Assembly (NCBI GenBank): GCA_037951165.1
Contig: JBBDHG010000161.1
Coordinates: forward strand, 433,501 to 497,500
Reading direction: 5' to 3'
Length of the DNA stretch: 64,000 nt
From: Lophius americanus
Lineage: Eukaryota > Chordata > Actinopteri > Lophiiformes > Lophiidae
Part shown: positions 12,601-23,000 of the stretch, piece by piece
Position numbering within the stretch: position 1 is the stretch's first letter
How the letters are laid out: each line of letters opens with the position of its first letter
Notes under the pieces: generated by a model
What the model was told of the DNA's origin: nothing
Databases searched by the model: none
Seen by the model: only the letters and a program-made list of their open reading frames with translations
Made by a program: the position numbers and the translations under genes

Positions 12601-12692
12601 ATTTTGTATTCATACAGGTTGGTCACATCGACGGGGATCCGATCAGGAAGGGGAAGTTTCCTGTCAACTATGTGCACAAACTGACAGACTGA
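692..12692 (+). CDS. asap3: ASAP-family ArfGAP (BAR-PH-ArfGAP-ANK-SH3), probably asap3; 5' part outside window
   Basis: A GTPase-activating protein for Arf GTPases, acting at membranes and in actin/focal-adhesion remodelling (family knowledge). Twenty-two coding exons were placed by GT-AG borders and continuous phase: 692-741, 1186-1306, 2170-2255, 2581-2656, 3605-3691, 3811-3920, 4688-4757, 4851-4938, 5248-5296, 6028-6194, 6707-6840, 6965-7056, 7157-7337, 8231-8316, 9106-9221, 9294-9361, 9877-9984, 10123-10345, 10541-10823, 11037-11259, 12343-12474, 12618-12692. They encode 874 residues plus TGA. Roughly the first 170 residues (N-terminal BAR) are missing at the left edge, compared with human ASAP2 (about 1000 aa). 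Domains in window residues: BAR end 1-140, PH about 165-260, ArfGAP about 285-400, ankyrin about 410-530, proline-rich 560-805, SH3 816-872. asap3 is preferred over asap1/2 because of the neighbouring rps6ka1 and a QTYEN...PPPLPAK motif like that of ASAP3; the SH3 recalls ASAP1/2. Family certain, paralog moderate. Confidence 0.9.
3811..6131 (+). CDS. asap3: asap3 PH-domain exons
   Basis: Exons 3811-3920, 4688-4757, 4851-4938, 5248-5296 and the first part of 6028-6194 encode the linker YSIHQPQGNKKYGTEKSG and a PH domain. Diagnostic segments are IRKVWQKRKC, NRPPAKLNLLTCQVRPNPED, RTYHFQAEDEQEC and WVSVLQNSKEEAL, close to human ASAP2. The PH domain binds PtdIns(4,5)P2 and stimulates GAP activity (family knowledge). 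The splice at 5296/6028 joins AT|C TGG to give the I-W pair of the last PH helix. Confidence 0.9.
4990..5019. repeat. 13-bp perfect inverted repeat with 4-nt loop
   Basis: TCATTAAACACTC and its exact reverse complement flank AAAT in an asap3 intron. It would form a stable hairpin in DNA or RNA. No transposon context was recognised. Confidence 0.8.
6132..7337 (+). CDS. asap3: asap3 ArfGAP zinc-finger exons
   Basis: The end of exon 6028-6194 plus 6707-6840, 6965-7056 and 7157-7337. A complete C-x2-C-x16-C-x2-C zinc finger is present (window residues C295, C298, C315, C318; CADC and CIEC). The invariant GIHRELGVHYSR follows, with the arginine finger at about R323, so GAP catalysis should be intact. 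Downstream come SLTLDLLSTSELLLAVSIGN and MNARKEYIVAKYTERRY, typical of the GAP-ANK junction. Exon 7157-7337 is long and runs directly into the first ankyrin segment. Confidence 0.93.
6321..6502 (+). repeat. Two tandem copies of an unclassified dispersed repeat
   Basis: Copies at 6321-6395 and 6430-6502 share GTGCATATG(G/A)ATCAA, a (G)ATCTATCTTGT segment and TCATATTTTA(T/C)T. A third copy lies at 24771-24870. The unit spans about 75-100 bp and is AT-rich, without coding potential. It lies in the asap3 intron just upstream of the ArfGAP exon. Confidence 0.6.
8231..9984 (+). CDS. asap3: asap3 ankyrin-repeat exons and acidic tail
   Basis: Exons 8231-8316, 9106-9221, 9294-9361 and 9877-9984. Ankyrin signatures NETALHLAVLLEE, GNTALHYSVLHHKPESLKLL and GETALDVARRLQHMQCVELL are visible. 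They are followed by SGKFNSQIHVEFMW and an acidic stretch DSEDDLDER, matching the segment after the repeats in ASAP1/2. Intron 7338-8230 has nothing recognisable. Intron 8317-9105 contains a decayed hAT element (separate entry). Confidence 0.88.
8440..8852 (+). mobile_element. Decayed hAT transposon fragment with BED-finger remnant
   Basis: From 8485 one frame reads SCGGTSPETFGTMNLIRQLK, then LNHPEE, stop, SKF. This is the second half of a BED zinc finger as found at the N-terminus of hAT transposases. The right end, GGTGCACTTCTA at 8841-8852, is the reverse complement of the left end of the 44.4-kb element with two transitions. The left boundary could not be found, so it is 5'-truncated or too diverged. 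It sits in an asap3 intron. Confidence 0.65.
10123..11259 (+). CDS. asap3: asap3 proline/serine-rich region exons
   Basis: Exons 10123-10345, 10541-10823 and 11037-11259 encode about 243 residues of low-complexity sequence. It contains a glycine/asparagine run (NGGGG), CQTYENIDFLYKN, SPPPLPAKY (likely SH3 ligand), serine-rich stretches and a (Pro-Ala) run from an imperfect 6-bp repeat at about 11177-11200. Human ASAP3 has a comparable TYE...PPPLP segment. Phases 1, 2 and 0 are consistent. The exact 3' edge (11259, ATG|gtacac) is the weakest of the splice calls. Confidence 0.75.
12343..12692 (+). CDS. asap3: asap3 C-terminal SH3 exons, divergent
   Basis: Exons 12343-12474 and 12618-12692 encode RVKAQVDCRA, DEIIVVTASSDPYWWVGHID and GKFPVNYVHKLTD before TGA. 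Fold-defining SH3 positions are kept: the tandem Trp of the YWW motif and the Pro-x-x-Tyr of FPVNYV. The ALYDY-type motif is degraded to AQVDC. The acidic RT loop seen in ASAP1/2 (NPDEL, GEEDQE) is replaced by SSEHL and SSDP, so peptide binding may differ. Human ASAP3 lacks this domain (established knowledge). Confidence 0.85.
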
Positions 12693-12810
12693 GGGGATTT
12701 GGAAAGCGGCAACTGTTTTATTGCAGCTTGGTAGAGGAAGTGAACCAGCATGGGATGCTGACTTGAACACAGTGGATTTAATCCAGATGAGTGGATGGTG
12801 TCGTTCTCCT

Positions 12811-12872
12811 GGATGGATGGATGGATGGATGGGTGGATGGATGGATGGATGGATGGATGGGTGGATGGGTGG
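12811..12872. repeat. (GGAT)n microsatellite
   Basis: About 15 units of GGAT with three GGGT variants, inside the presumed asap3 3' UTR. Confidence 0.95.
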
Positions 12873-14876
12873 GTTTGATCAGGCAGGCAATACCAGGCGC
12901 TGATATAGAGATTTATGCCTTTTACTCATTTACTCATCCAAGGAATCCAATGAGTGAAGTGAAGGTTTTTACAGCCCCATAAAAGCTCTCATCAGACAAA
13001 CCTGGTGGGTTGTCCCTGGTTTTTTAACCGCATCATCTTTCTCATGTCATCTAAAACCATGAATGACTTTTTACTGGTACAGCTGCATTTGTGACTGAGA
13101 TCATGACTGCGCTTATGTCCATTTAACCTTTACTTACTCGTTCTCTTGTGTATGTTTAAGTTCTGTTCTAGGTCTGTATTTATAGGAAAAACTTTCATGT
13201 AAGGCAAAGCCCCTCTGGCACTTTAAAAGTATAGAGAAGAAATCTTGTCCGAATCTGAGGAGTCGGCAGAGCTGTAAATATGTACATAGCCAGCTGTTTT
13301 ATAAAGATGCTTCATGCTGTGAGCAGAAACTTTTTTGTAGTAGAACTCTGTGTACTGAAACTTGGATTTGAGGTTCAAACCTGCCCATTGTCATGCCCTT
13401 TGTGCCTGCCAGTCTGTCTCCAAGAACGCTGCAGACGTCTGGGCAGTAAGACGAGAGATCTGAAACCCACACCCTGCCATCTTGGCTCTGGGCACAGCCC
13501 TCTTGCGTCAAGGAGAATGGAGAATCAAGTTTCCTTTCACTCCGGTCACATGTCTCTGGAGGAGTCGCAAAAGAAAAAAAAGAAGAGGACTATTGCCAGA
13601 AAATGGCACTCAAAGAGAGCTTGTAGCTCACTGCAGTATGGACACACTCACTGTGGACCAACACTCATTACGAGTTATCCACTAGCAAACTTGAACTTAC
13701 TTTTTGGGAAAGAGGAGAGTTGGGAGTAGGAAAGATCACTTTTCAAAAAATTTCACTGCTATTACAAAGAATGTGTCAGTGTAATTCTGTAATAATGTCC
13801 ACTGATGTACGGTACTTCGCCACCTGCTTTCTCATCAGCTATCCATTATAAAGGATTGGATCTAGTCGAACTTCATGTTGGATAATTGATATGCTCTGAT
13901 TTCATAATATTTAACTAGTTGTCTGACTGACAATGAGAAAGAAGGGTTAAATAATCAGAAACAAACCTCAATACTGACTGTGATGGATAATGGTTTGCTG
14001 GAAGTGTGTGTTCACTTATTTTTAAAACAAACCAGTTAGGAAGTTGTCTGCTAGATTCCATTCTGCTGATGTTGCTACAGTATAGATGATTGAGCAAACA
14101 AGTCAGGGGACAGATGTGTTGTCAGGTAATTGTTCACCAGTGGATGCCTGTTAATTGCAGCCATAAATGTGTAACATCTAAAACATGTGCGAGTCAGTTT
14201 TACACGGTAATCTGTGATATTTGTCTGGAGTCGGATTACTACTCTATCATTTTTTGTTATAGGATGTATTCACACCTATAACTTGTTATAAAAAGGGATT
14301 TTTCAAAGGATTTTTATCTAAAATGTTGAATGAAAAAAAATGCCTGATATGATTATTTATCAGTAATGTCATTTTAAGAAAAGAGGATATCTCAGTTAAC
14401 ATTGGCTTGTATTGGACATGAAACAATTACTAATCTCAACACATTTATCTTTCTTGTTATTTCTTCTCAACCGGTTCAGTTTGTTTGACATTTATGTTCT
14501 CTTCAAGGTAAATCTTTACATCCGTCTTTCTTGACAGCTCTCCATCCTCCAAGCCTCATTTTGATTCTGTCTGGATCCTGATTCAGGATGATGAAATCCC
14601 AACCCGTCACTTACATAACTCTCTAACAACCATGATCATAAAACCAGGTTTCATTCTGCCAACTGAGCAGTTTATACAGACTCCCTCCTCCAACTGTTAG
14701 CCCCTACTCTGCATTAATACCTAAAAGAAGCACTTTCAGTAAGATTTTCTTCTAGAACAAGCGTCATCATAAATGTATATGTACATTAATGCACTTGTTT
14801 ATTTCAAAAACACACACCCACCCCTCACTCATTCCTGTATATATAATTTAATGCACCATTAATATACCCTCTGTGG

Positions 14877-14882
14877 AATAAA
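14877..14882 (+). terminator. Candidate polyadenylation signal for asap3
   Basis: Canonical AATAAA hexamer in GGAATAAAATGG, the first one seen downstream of the asap3 stop. Transcript data would be needed to choose between this and the later hexamer near 16500. Confidence 0.35.
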
Positions 14883-14899
14883 ATGGTAATCCATGAAAT

Positions 14900-17800
14900 G
14901 CAGAGTAAATCCTGCAATAATCTGTATTTATTTCTGGTTCCTGGTTAGAGGAAAAGTGAGACGTCATTATTGGCATTTTTTATATTATGTAAGCTCCAAC
15001 ATTTGTTTTACATCCTTCATCTCTTGAAATGTATTAGAGGATGCCGTAACCTTTTAATAGCCTAGATGGTCAGATCTGCCTGTCTAAAAGCCATCTAGAT
15101 GGGCTAATGCCTGTCATTAAGTGAGCAACAGCTGCAACGTCAGCTTAATGTAACCAGAAATCCTGGCTTGTAGCACTGAACACTTGGAAGAGGGATATAT
15201 TTCCAGTAATTTGGCCCTTTTTATCCAACCACTGGGTTACCTAACCACAATATAATCAGGTGACTTTCAAGCAAATGACTCAAAGATAATGATTTTAATT
15301 TTATCTTTTTATTTCCCATACCATTTTACAATATGACTACCTTTATAAAGGGTATTTAAATAGATTATAATTAGGTTATAAATTAGGTTGTTAACACCTT
15401 AAAAGTCATTAGTTAATGTTTACAACGAGATTATAACATAGCTTTCAATTTCTCAATGCTGGTCACTATTTGGCGATACAGTTTACATCTAATGAGATAT
15501 AGCAGCATAGTAATGAGCTAAAAGTGTTTAAAACTGAATTAGTGAGATAGTTATCAGATAGATAGATAGATAGATTAGTTATTAGTTAGTTAACTAATTC
15601 TCATTAGTTATTAGAATGTACAAGCCATTTATACATTTTTAAAATTGGCGTCTTATTGTGAATCGGTACCTTAGTTCATTCTCACTTCCATTTATTTATG
15701 TCAAATAGCAGGTAATCTGTGATCCACAATTACACCTTCAAAACACCTTATGTACTACGCAACCCCCATTTAACTGTAAAAGATGTAATATCTCTAGTAC
15801 ACTCACGTTAGCAGTTTCAAGTAAGGACTATCTAGTCTATCTCTGTGTGATGAAAAGAGAAGTCGAGATTTTTGGGCCATATTGTCCGTTTATTCTAATA
15901 AGTCAGTCTATCTTACAAAAAAAATGATAATGCTTAAAACCAACTCAATCTTTTAACAATTGCTAATGTCGTACATTGTAATCTCTGTGCTCATGAAAAT
16001 TATACAAACAAGGAATTAAGATAACTGGTTGCAACTCTCCGCTTTATACAGAGCAGAACACATACTCTTTCATGGCGCAGCAGAAAGAAAAGCCGTAAGA
16101 GAAGCAGTGCTCGCACATCAGAGTGGTTTGGGGGTAACTTACTTCACATCCAGCTGGTTTTCAATCCGAGCTTTTTTCGAATGTAAGGTCCCATAAACAT
16201 AAAACTGACCCAAATGATCACAATTAAGGCAATGTAATTATACAGATAGCAGCTCCATGTGAAAGCAAATTGACCCCAAAGCTGCTTTTATTATTGAGCT
16301 TTAAATAGTTCTCAAGTACAGTTCAAATTAACATTCATTTTAATCAACACATTGTGATTACAAAGTCATAAACACCTGATTAAGAAAAACAGAACTTTTT
16401 TTTATATATGTTTCATTCGAAAATATATACAAAGAAAACCCCAGAGAAATATTGAACAATCGAAGTATAGTCGATAAATGTTTTAGACCTGTGTTTGTCA
16501 ATAAAGTGCTGTGAGACTGTTATTGTTGCAAAACGTAGTTTCCAGTCCTTGTAGAATATGTTTTACTTTGAATAATGATTAAAGTGATTTATTGCAACCC
16601 ACAGATTCAAAGAAGATGATCACAGTTTCTTTTCATCTTGACAGAAAAACAAAACCATTTAGTAACAATGAACATTACATTCTGTTTGCAAGTAGGCCCA
16701 GAGATCTTTCGAAAATATTTTTCATTGATAAAGAAAACCCCCTAAAAAACCCAAAAGGTGCCGCAACACAACAGTGTATGAGTTATTTTCGGTTCTTCTG
16801 CCCGGATAATGATGCATGCAGATGATTCCCTTGAGTTTGCCTTCACTATCAGCATTGTCACCATTGTTACCAACGCTGCCATTGCGCAAATACTGAATAA
16901 GGCATAAGAGAGGCATGAAATGGGCCAAACATAGGACCAAAAATACATGTTTGTGGCCTACAGGACCTTTCCTCTGGACAATCATTCTGCCAGTGACGAG
17001 CTAAGCTGGAAATGGATTGATTTTGATGTTACTTGTTTTGACCATGTGAAATGCTTGTATAGACTTAAATCCACATTCAGGTTACCGTAAAAAATTACTT
17101 ATTTGAAGTAATTCACTTAACTTATATTAAATTAAGAGGCATATTAAGGGCATATTACTCCAAATCAAGCAGCACATATCCTTTATGGGTCCTGCCATAC
17201 ATTTCCCACAATGCTTCCTTTCATTAGTCCTTAATAAGTGTAAGTGTCAGTGTGTATTTGAGTAATTTTGGCTTCTTGAGCCACAATCAAACTTAAAGCA
17301 ACTGATCATTTAAGCCCTTATATTCAAAATGAAATGAAAGAAGCAATTGTGTTTCCTTGTTAAATTAGAATTGAGGTAACATACTTTATTAAACTATTTT
17401 GTATAGTCCCTATAAAAGAGGTGAGGAGGCTGTCTGCAGTGTTTCCATGGGCTGGTATCACATCAACGCTCTTTCCTGCTACCCGTGACGTTACACAGAC
17501 GTTTCTAATGCATCTCAAATGATGAATTAGAAAGATGTCAATCAGTTGGATCTTTGCAGCGAGGAAGCAACAATTGAGGGCATATTATGAAAACCTCTTT
17601 TGGAAACAGCCTTGCTTTGTTCTTTGGTGCGGCCATGAGAGAGAAAAAAACAATATGAGGGAATCTGCTTTTGCAGAAACCGCTTGTCATTGTTATTTAT
17701 TACACACGTTGACGGATACTAACATGTTTCATCCACCAAATGCTGCAGTGATATTTAATGCCTTTCTCTTTACCCAGCCATTCAACCCCAAAAATAGTCA

Positions 17801-19243
17801 TCTCCACTGTGTTGGCTGTACTTTCTCATACACGCGTGCGGCTCAAGTCAGGGATTTGTGAAATTGATGCACGCAGAGATGCTTAGTCATAATCCAAACA
17901 GAGGAGAATAGAGAGGGAGAGGAAAATAAGGCCAAAAAATGAGTTTAATCTATATGTAGAAATCAGGTCATCCTCCGTTTATGGGTCATAGATGTGCTGT
18001 AATGAAAACAATTACTGATTCATTTAAGCTGTCTGGCTTTGACATGCAAGCCCTGAATGAATCTCTATTCTCAATATGCGACAAAAATTGATTATGATGC
18101 CAATGAGGCTGTAGCTGTGCAAAGTGTGGGCTATTTTAGTGTCATTCTAATGGCTCTACAGACAAGTCACAATCAGCAAGCAGTGTTGGCTACCTTAGCG
18201 TTCTGAAAATGCCTAAATGGCTAAACGTAAGTGCAACCCGTAATCGCGAACAGGCTGCATCCATTGTATTACCATTTAGTCAGCTCTAATTAATGTTAAA
18301 TAGTAGTATATGTGTTAATATTTCATTCTTCTGTGCTCTGCTGGACACATTCTGCAAGTTTGTGGAAGTGGATTTGGACAAATGGTTGCTAGGTGACTGG
18401 ATGAAAAGAGGCCACAGGTGGAATCGTCCCAGCATGAGCTCCAATGCGCTTCGCTTTCCCGTGAATTCTGCCAAAAGCAGAGGTTTTGACTGTTGGAACA
18501 TGTGGTCACAGAGAGGCCAAGGCACATTTTTTGTGAATGTCTCAGCCATCTGAACTCTACACATTGCATATTTTGTCTTTATCAGATTTCCATTTCTTTT
18601 CTCAGTACTGTATCCTTGGGATTTATGTAACAGCTGTATCATCATAGCTTCACCCATGGCTCTATTTCACTGTCACCTTTCACATCGCATGGGCAGATGA
18701 CTCAGTGCTGTCTTCTCTCTCTCTCCCTGCATCTGTTTCTCTCACATTTACCTCCATTGATGAATCTTATACAATCCAAACAGGCTGCTGAAAAGAAATT
18801 TACACTGATTTCTTGTTACCCAACATGCCAGTTTGAACCTTTCCTCCCACGTCACATAAAAAATGACTCATCCATACACCCATGTTTCCCTGCCTGTGAG
18901 CAATCTCTCCTTTCTCTCCACCCCCAAACGGAAAGCTGCAGAGTATCTTTGAAGACAATGGCGACGTAAAGACATCCTGTACACATTGCACTGCTGTGAG
19001 TGATTTGATTGGATTCTAGCTGGAGAATTTCCTCAGGAATGCACAATGGAAGCTCCTTACTATTATTTGTGCTTGTTGTAGGCACTCTAAAGACCTGGAG
19101 GACCAGCCCCAGGATACAAGAGCAAAAAGAAAAGGAAAGTGGAGAGCAGCCATATTGATGAGTGATAGATAAAGAATAGAAGTCTACCCTTCCCCTCGAT
19201 GTAAAACACACTTTCAGGGGTGGAAGAGCGAGTTTCTTTTATC
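14900..19243. other. Intergenic, no gene recognised
   Basis: AT-rich sequence without exon-like coding signal on either strand. Only short spurious ORFs are present, for example about 16.6-17.0 kb and 17.5-17.9 kb. A short GATA microsatellite is at 15555-15576. Confidence 0.6.
15555..15576. repeat. (GATA)n short microsatellite
   Basis: About five tandem GATA units followed by TTAG(T)-rich sequence. Confidence 0.85.
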
Positions 19244-20056
19244 CTATTTTAGCTTCACGGGCCAGGGGAGGCAGGTGCGGAGTCCTAGCATGGAAGAGAA
19301 GACGATTGTCGGTCGATGTTTCTTGAACCTCAGGCCTTTCTTCAGTCGTTGGCTGTTCTCTGCAACGTGCAGCTCCCCCTGCTGTGCACCACTAGATATC
19401 CGTGAGACTAGCTCCCCATGGACCACAACCTCCTGCTCTGAGCGCACAAACACCTCCCTGAGCTCCTCGAGCCGTCTCTCCATCTCTCTGATGACACGTT
19501 GACGCTCCTCGACCTCCAACAGGCGACGTCGAGCCGCCGCAAACTCCATGCTGGAGCTCGGGGTGACGAGCTTGGAGGTCGGGGCAGTGACGGAGGTTGA
19601 TGAGGGCTCAGAACGGGCCAGCAGGGCCCCCGTCACCCTCCGGAAGTCTCCCATTGAAATGGAACGCCTGGTGGCAGGAGAAGCCAGAGCCAGGAGAGTT
19701 GAGGCAGATGTAGAAGGTGGCATGGCTAATGGAGGAAGAGGAGGAGCAGATGATTTGGGAGAAGGTGAATCTGGAGGGTGAAGATCAGGATGTGGGTCCT
19801 TGTTCAGAATAGCTGCTGACATGTCCTCATCATGGTTCTCGGTTTTCCTTTGTCGTCCTTTCATGGCCTCTATTTGAGTCTTGATTGCTGTTGGTGCTTC
19901 CGGTGTCAGAGCAGCGAGCAGCCGAACAGAGAGTGCGGCGATGTGCAGGGATGCAGCTTGGGAGCTGCTCCATTCATTAAAAAGAGATCTGAGCGAGGCA
20001 AGTGCCGTCTCTGCATCTGAGTGGTTGTTCTCAGTAGGACCCTCCCAGCAGCTCAT
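19244..20056 (-). CDS. Unrecognised intronless gene, 270-aa proline/serine-rich protein with charged helix
   Basis: A single uninterrupted frame (270 codons plus stop), much longer than any chance ORF nearby and more GC-rich than its flanks. Visible parts: an N-terminal alanine/leucine helix (about residues 15-65), a Pro/Ser-rich middle with SPSPKSSAPPLPPL (about 85-130), an RRSISMGDF phospho-type motif (about 132), and an Arg/Glu-rich probable coiled coil about 170-215 (RRRLLEVEERQRVIREMERR). The C-terminus is basic and hydrophobic (KKHRPTIVFSSMLGL). No signal peptide or clear membrane segment is seen. I do not recognise the family. The chosen ATG has a weak context (C at -3) and an in-frame TGA lies 15 bases upstream. 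An overlapping frame from 20078 has the better start context, so an N-terminal frameshift is possible. A retained retrocopy is another possibility. Confidence 0.6.
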   Translation of the reverse strand: MSCWEGPTENNHSDAETALASLRSLFNEWSSSQAASLHIAALSVRLLAALTPEAPTAIKTQIEAMKGRQRKTENHDEDMSAAILNKDPHPDLHPPDSPSPKSSAPPLPPLAMPPSTSASTLLALASPATRRSISMGDFRRVTGALLARSEPSSTSVTAPTSKLVTPSSSMEFAAARRRLLEVEERQRVIREMERRLEELREVFVRSEQEVVVHGELVSRISSGAQQGELHVAENSQRLKKGLRFKKHRPTIVFSSMLGLRTCLPWPVKLK

Positions 20057-20078
20057 TGGCTGCTGAACTCATGAGCAT
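20031..20078 (-). other. Overlapping upstream ORF, or true N-terminus in the other frame
   Basis: ATG at 20078 (G at -3) opens a 15-codon frame, MLMSSAANELLGGSY, that stops at 20031. It overlaps the start of the 270-codon ORF in another frame. It is either a regulatory uORF or the genuine N-terminus separated from the main frame by a one-base indel. Confidence 0.35.
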
Positions 20079-23000
20079 GTCAGCTGACGATTGGGCAGCT
20101 TGCCTCTTTGCTACTGATGCTGGTAGGCTGTCGTGTCCTCTGGTCGAATGTTCTGCTTAATCTCCATCATGTGGAATCCTGCATCTATCAGCCTCAGGCG
20201 AGAGAGGCAAGACCCGTAGAATATCCGACCCCTCAACTCTTTGGTGTTGCTTTCCAGCTCAATTTGTGTCCTTTATTCACTCTCAATTTCCCTCTGTCTC
20301 TACTTCTGTTGCTCAGATGGTTGCCCCTAGCAACAGTCTCCACATCAGATGCTGAAAGCAGGAGGGAAGTTGATGCTCCAGTTTCTTTCCCTGCTCTATA
20401 GCCTTGCTGCATGGCCGTATTACCCTGACTTATTCTTCCACGTTTGGTGCCTCTTTTGACCTATTTCACAGCTCACAGCCTTCCCACAAGCTAGATCTCC
20501 CAGTTTAGGTCATATCGAAATACTCATCAAAAACTGAAAAATGAACTAAACCTTTTAGATATTTATACTTTTAGCAATATTCATGAGTATACTGTATTTT
20601 AAACAATACTCTTATGGAAACCCATCATAGCCAGGTTCCAATCACTCATTTTAATTTTATTTATGTTTATCAGGACATCGTGAAATCTAGCAATGAATCA
20701 CTTTGGCTATGTTCACATGTCAAGCCACATTATTCAATTTAGATTTTTTCTATCAGATCGTACTTGGTTATTAGCGCACGTTGATGCATTTTGCATGACT
20801 CATCTTTCTCACCACCACAAGAAAATATTTCATATTTATGGGAGAACTAACTGTATTCAAAGCCAAATGGATGGGCTTGCAGTGAATGCATGCATTTTTT
20901 TTCTTTCCCTCGTGGAGGACAAACACTTGTCACCTTGTCACTGTCAGATTGTGGGGAGAAGATGATTTGCATTCTTGTAGTCATCCCTCCTCTGTGGTGG
21001 TTTATTTTTATTGTGCAACTGGAGCTGGTGGCACATGTGTCAATATAAAAAGCCACAAGAATTCTCCGATCTAGAACCTAATATGAGAGTGAGTCAAATC
21101 CAGTCGGAATATATCGGATATTTGTGCTCGAAAAATCAGTGCCAAATTTGGGTGAAAAAGTCACTTCAAGTCACTTCAGCCTGGTAATGTTAACTTTTTC
21201 ATGTCCTCATAAAGGAAAAAATAAACAGAGGGAAAATTATTTCTTTTGGTCATGTAAGTTATAAACAATAAAAGAAAACAGGCTTCTGAAATGATCTCAT
21301 GAAGAAATTTTATATTTTATTGAGAACAGCAAATTTTAATTAGGTGGATAAATAGCTGTTTGACCCTTATTGGACTTTATTTGGCTGTATCAACTTACAT
21401 AATTCGGTTAGTGAGTCCTCACATGCTTCAATATGGAAATAAAGAAATGCCTTTTCCATTTGGAGGCCCCTTTGACATGTGGTGTCCCCCAAGACTCAAT
21501 CCTTACTCATAGGCTTATACATGCTGTCACTTGGCCATATAATAGACATTCACTCACAACAGCACATTAAAGGTTTAATACAACTAAATGTGATTCTAGA
21601 AAGTTCACATTAGAAATAGATACAAGTAAATGTAGTTATGAATGTGAAGCGTTAAGATATCCTAATTTAATCGAAACAAAGTATTTAAATTGAAAATGGA
21701 TGATTCGAATGTGAAGATAGAAAATAACTTACAATAACTAATAAGTGGGGTACCAAGTATTCCTACCGGGGTTATTAAAACATGCTGTGGTCTCAAATTC
21801 AATTATTTCGGTGTTTATGCATCATATAGAACCTGATAAAGCAAATATACATCTAAGCAATATTGAATCTCTGTCATCTCGGAGGTTGACAGCCAGTTAA
21901 CACAAATTAAAGCACTGCTATGACTTTTATCTTAAATGTTAACATCTGAAATGCTATTATGTTATGTAGTGCTAATATCTCACCAGATGGTGATCCACTG
22001 ACCTTTAACAAATACATCTGCCTTCAGTTGTTTAATCACCTTTTTTATGGGACTGCTGCAATGTAGGATTTAAAACTGAAGTCATCCTTCAGTTATAATT
22101 CAACCATGAACCTCATGAACCTTGAACCTTGAACCTTGACCTGACTGACCTGAAAGTAGGTAGTGACATCACCATGATATAATTGTCTTTTTCATAGATA
22201 TTACAACTTTCTGTCTGAACATCAACCACATGCATGCACATGTTTTTATGTTCCCATGGAAACAACTAATATTCTAGATTGAAGTTCATTTTTGACCAAA
22301 TTCTTCAACGTATACCAGGACTTATGCACGATGTATCTTTTTTTCCAGATTGCAAATTATGCAAAAATTTTTTGCATACCCACAGCAACGTTTGTGTGGG
22401 ACTCTAATACCAAGGCTAATATCCGAGCATATCTTGTCGACTCTGTATTCTACCATTATAAAAGTATTCCTGCACATGTGTATCGTACAGGATGTGTTGA
22501 TATGACTTTTGCTATTTAATATGGTTGGGAATCTACCAGCTCCTGATGTTCTTTTGTTTCATTTCCTATAACGTCCAGCACATCTTGTGGGCTAAGCAAC
22601 CCTTTAACCTGTCCGTCTAGACGTTTATTGACTGGATCTGCCGCAGTACTGCAGAGGTCATATGATATGATGATATGAAGTGAATATGAGACAGGTTCAC
22701 TCAAACTGGTGCACTAGGAGCACTGAGTTGGGACATTTTAAAAAGCTGCGTTCATCTACAGTTGATCAAACAAAGAAGCTTTTAGCAGCAGAGTTTTTGT
22801 GTCAGAGCCGTGTGGTTGCATAATGGAGTGGTCACTTTGCTACTTCCTTTTATTTTAGGATAGGCATCACATTAGCCGCAGAACCAACAGCATTCAACCA
22901 CCCTGGTTTTAGCTCCACTGCTGTACTGATCTCCAGGGATCAGAGAGAAAGGCAGAGCACATTGTACTTAAAGTGCTTCTTGAAGCACATAAATAACAGG

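Larger units (their letters stand above)
12693..14900 (+). other. asap3: Probable asap3 3' UTR
   Basis: AT-rich non-coding sequence after the asap3 stop, with short spurious ORFs only. The first clear AATAAA on this strand is at 14877-14882, which would give a UTR of about 2.2 kb. Another AATAAA lies near 16500. The UTR carries the GGAT microsatellite at 12811-12872. The end point is inferred. Confidence 0.4.

Noticed and set aside
16592..16985. Overlapping ORFs on both strands near 16.7-17.0 kb
   Set aside because: AT-rich, no domain, no splice context; consistent with chance.
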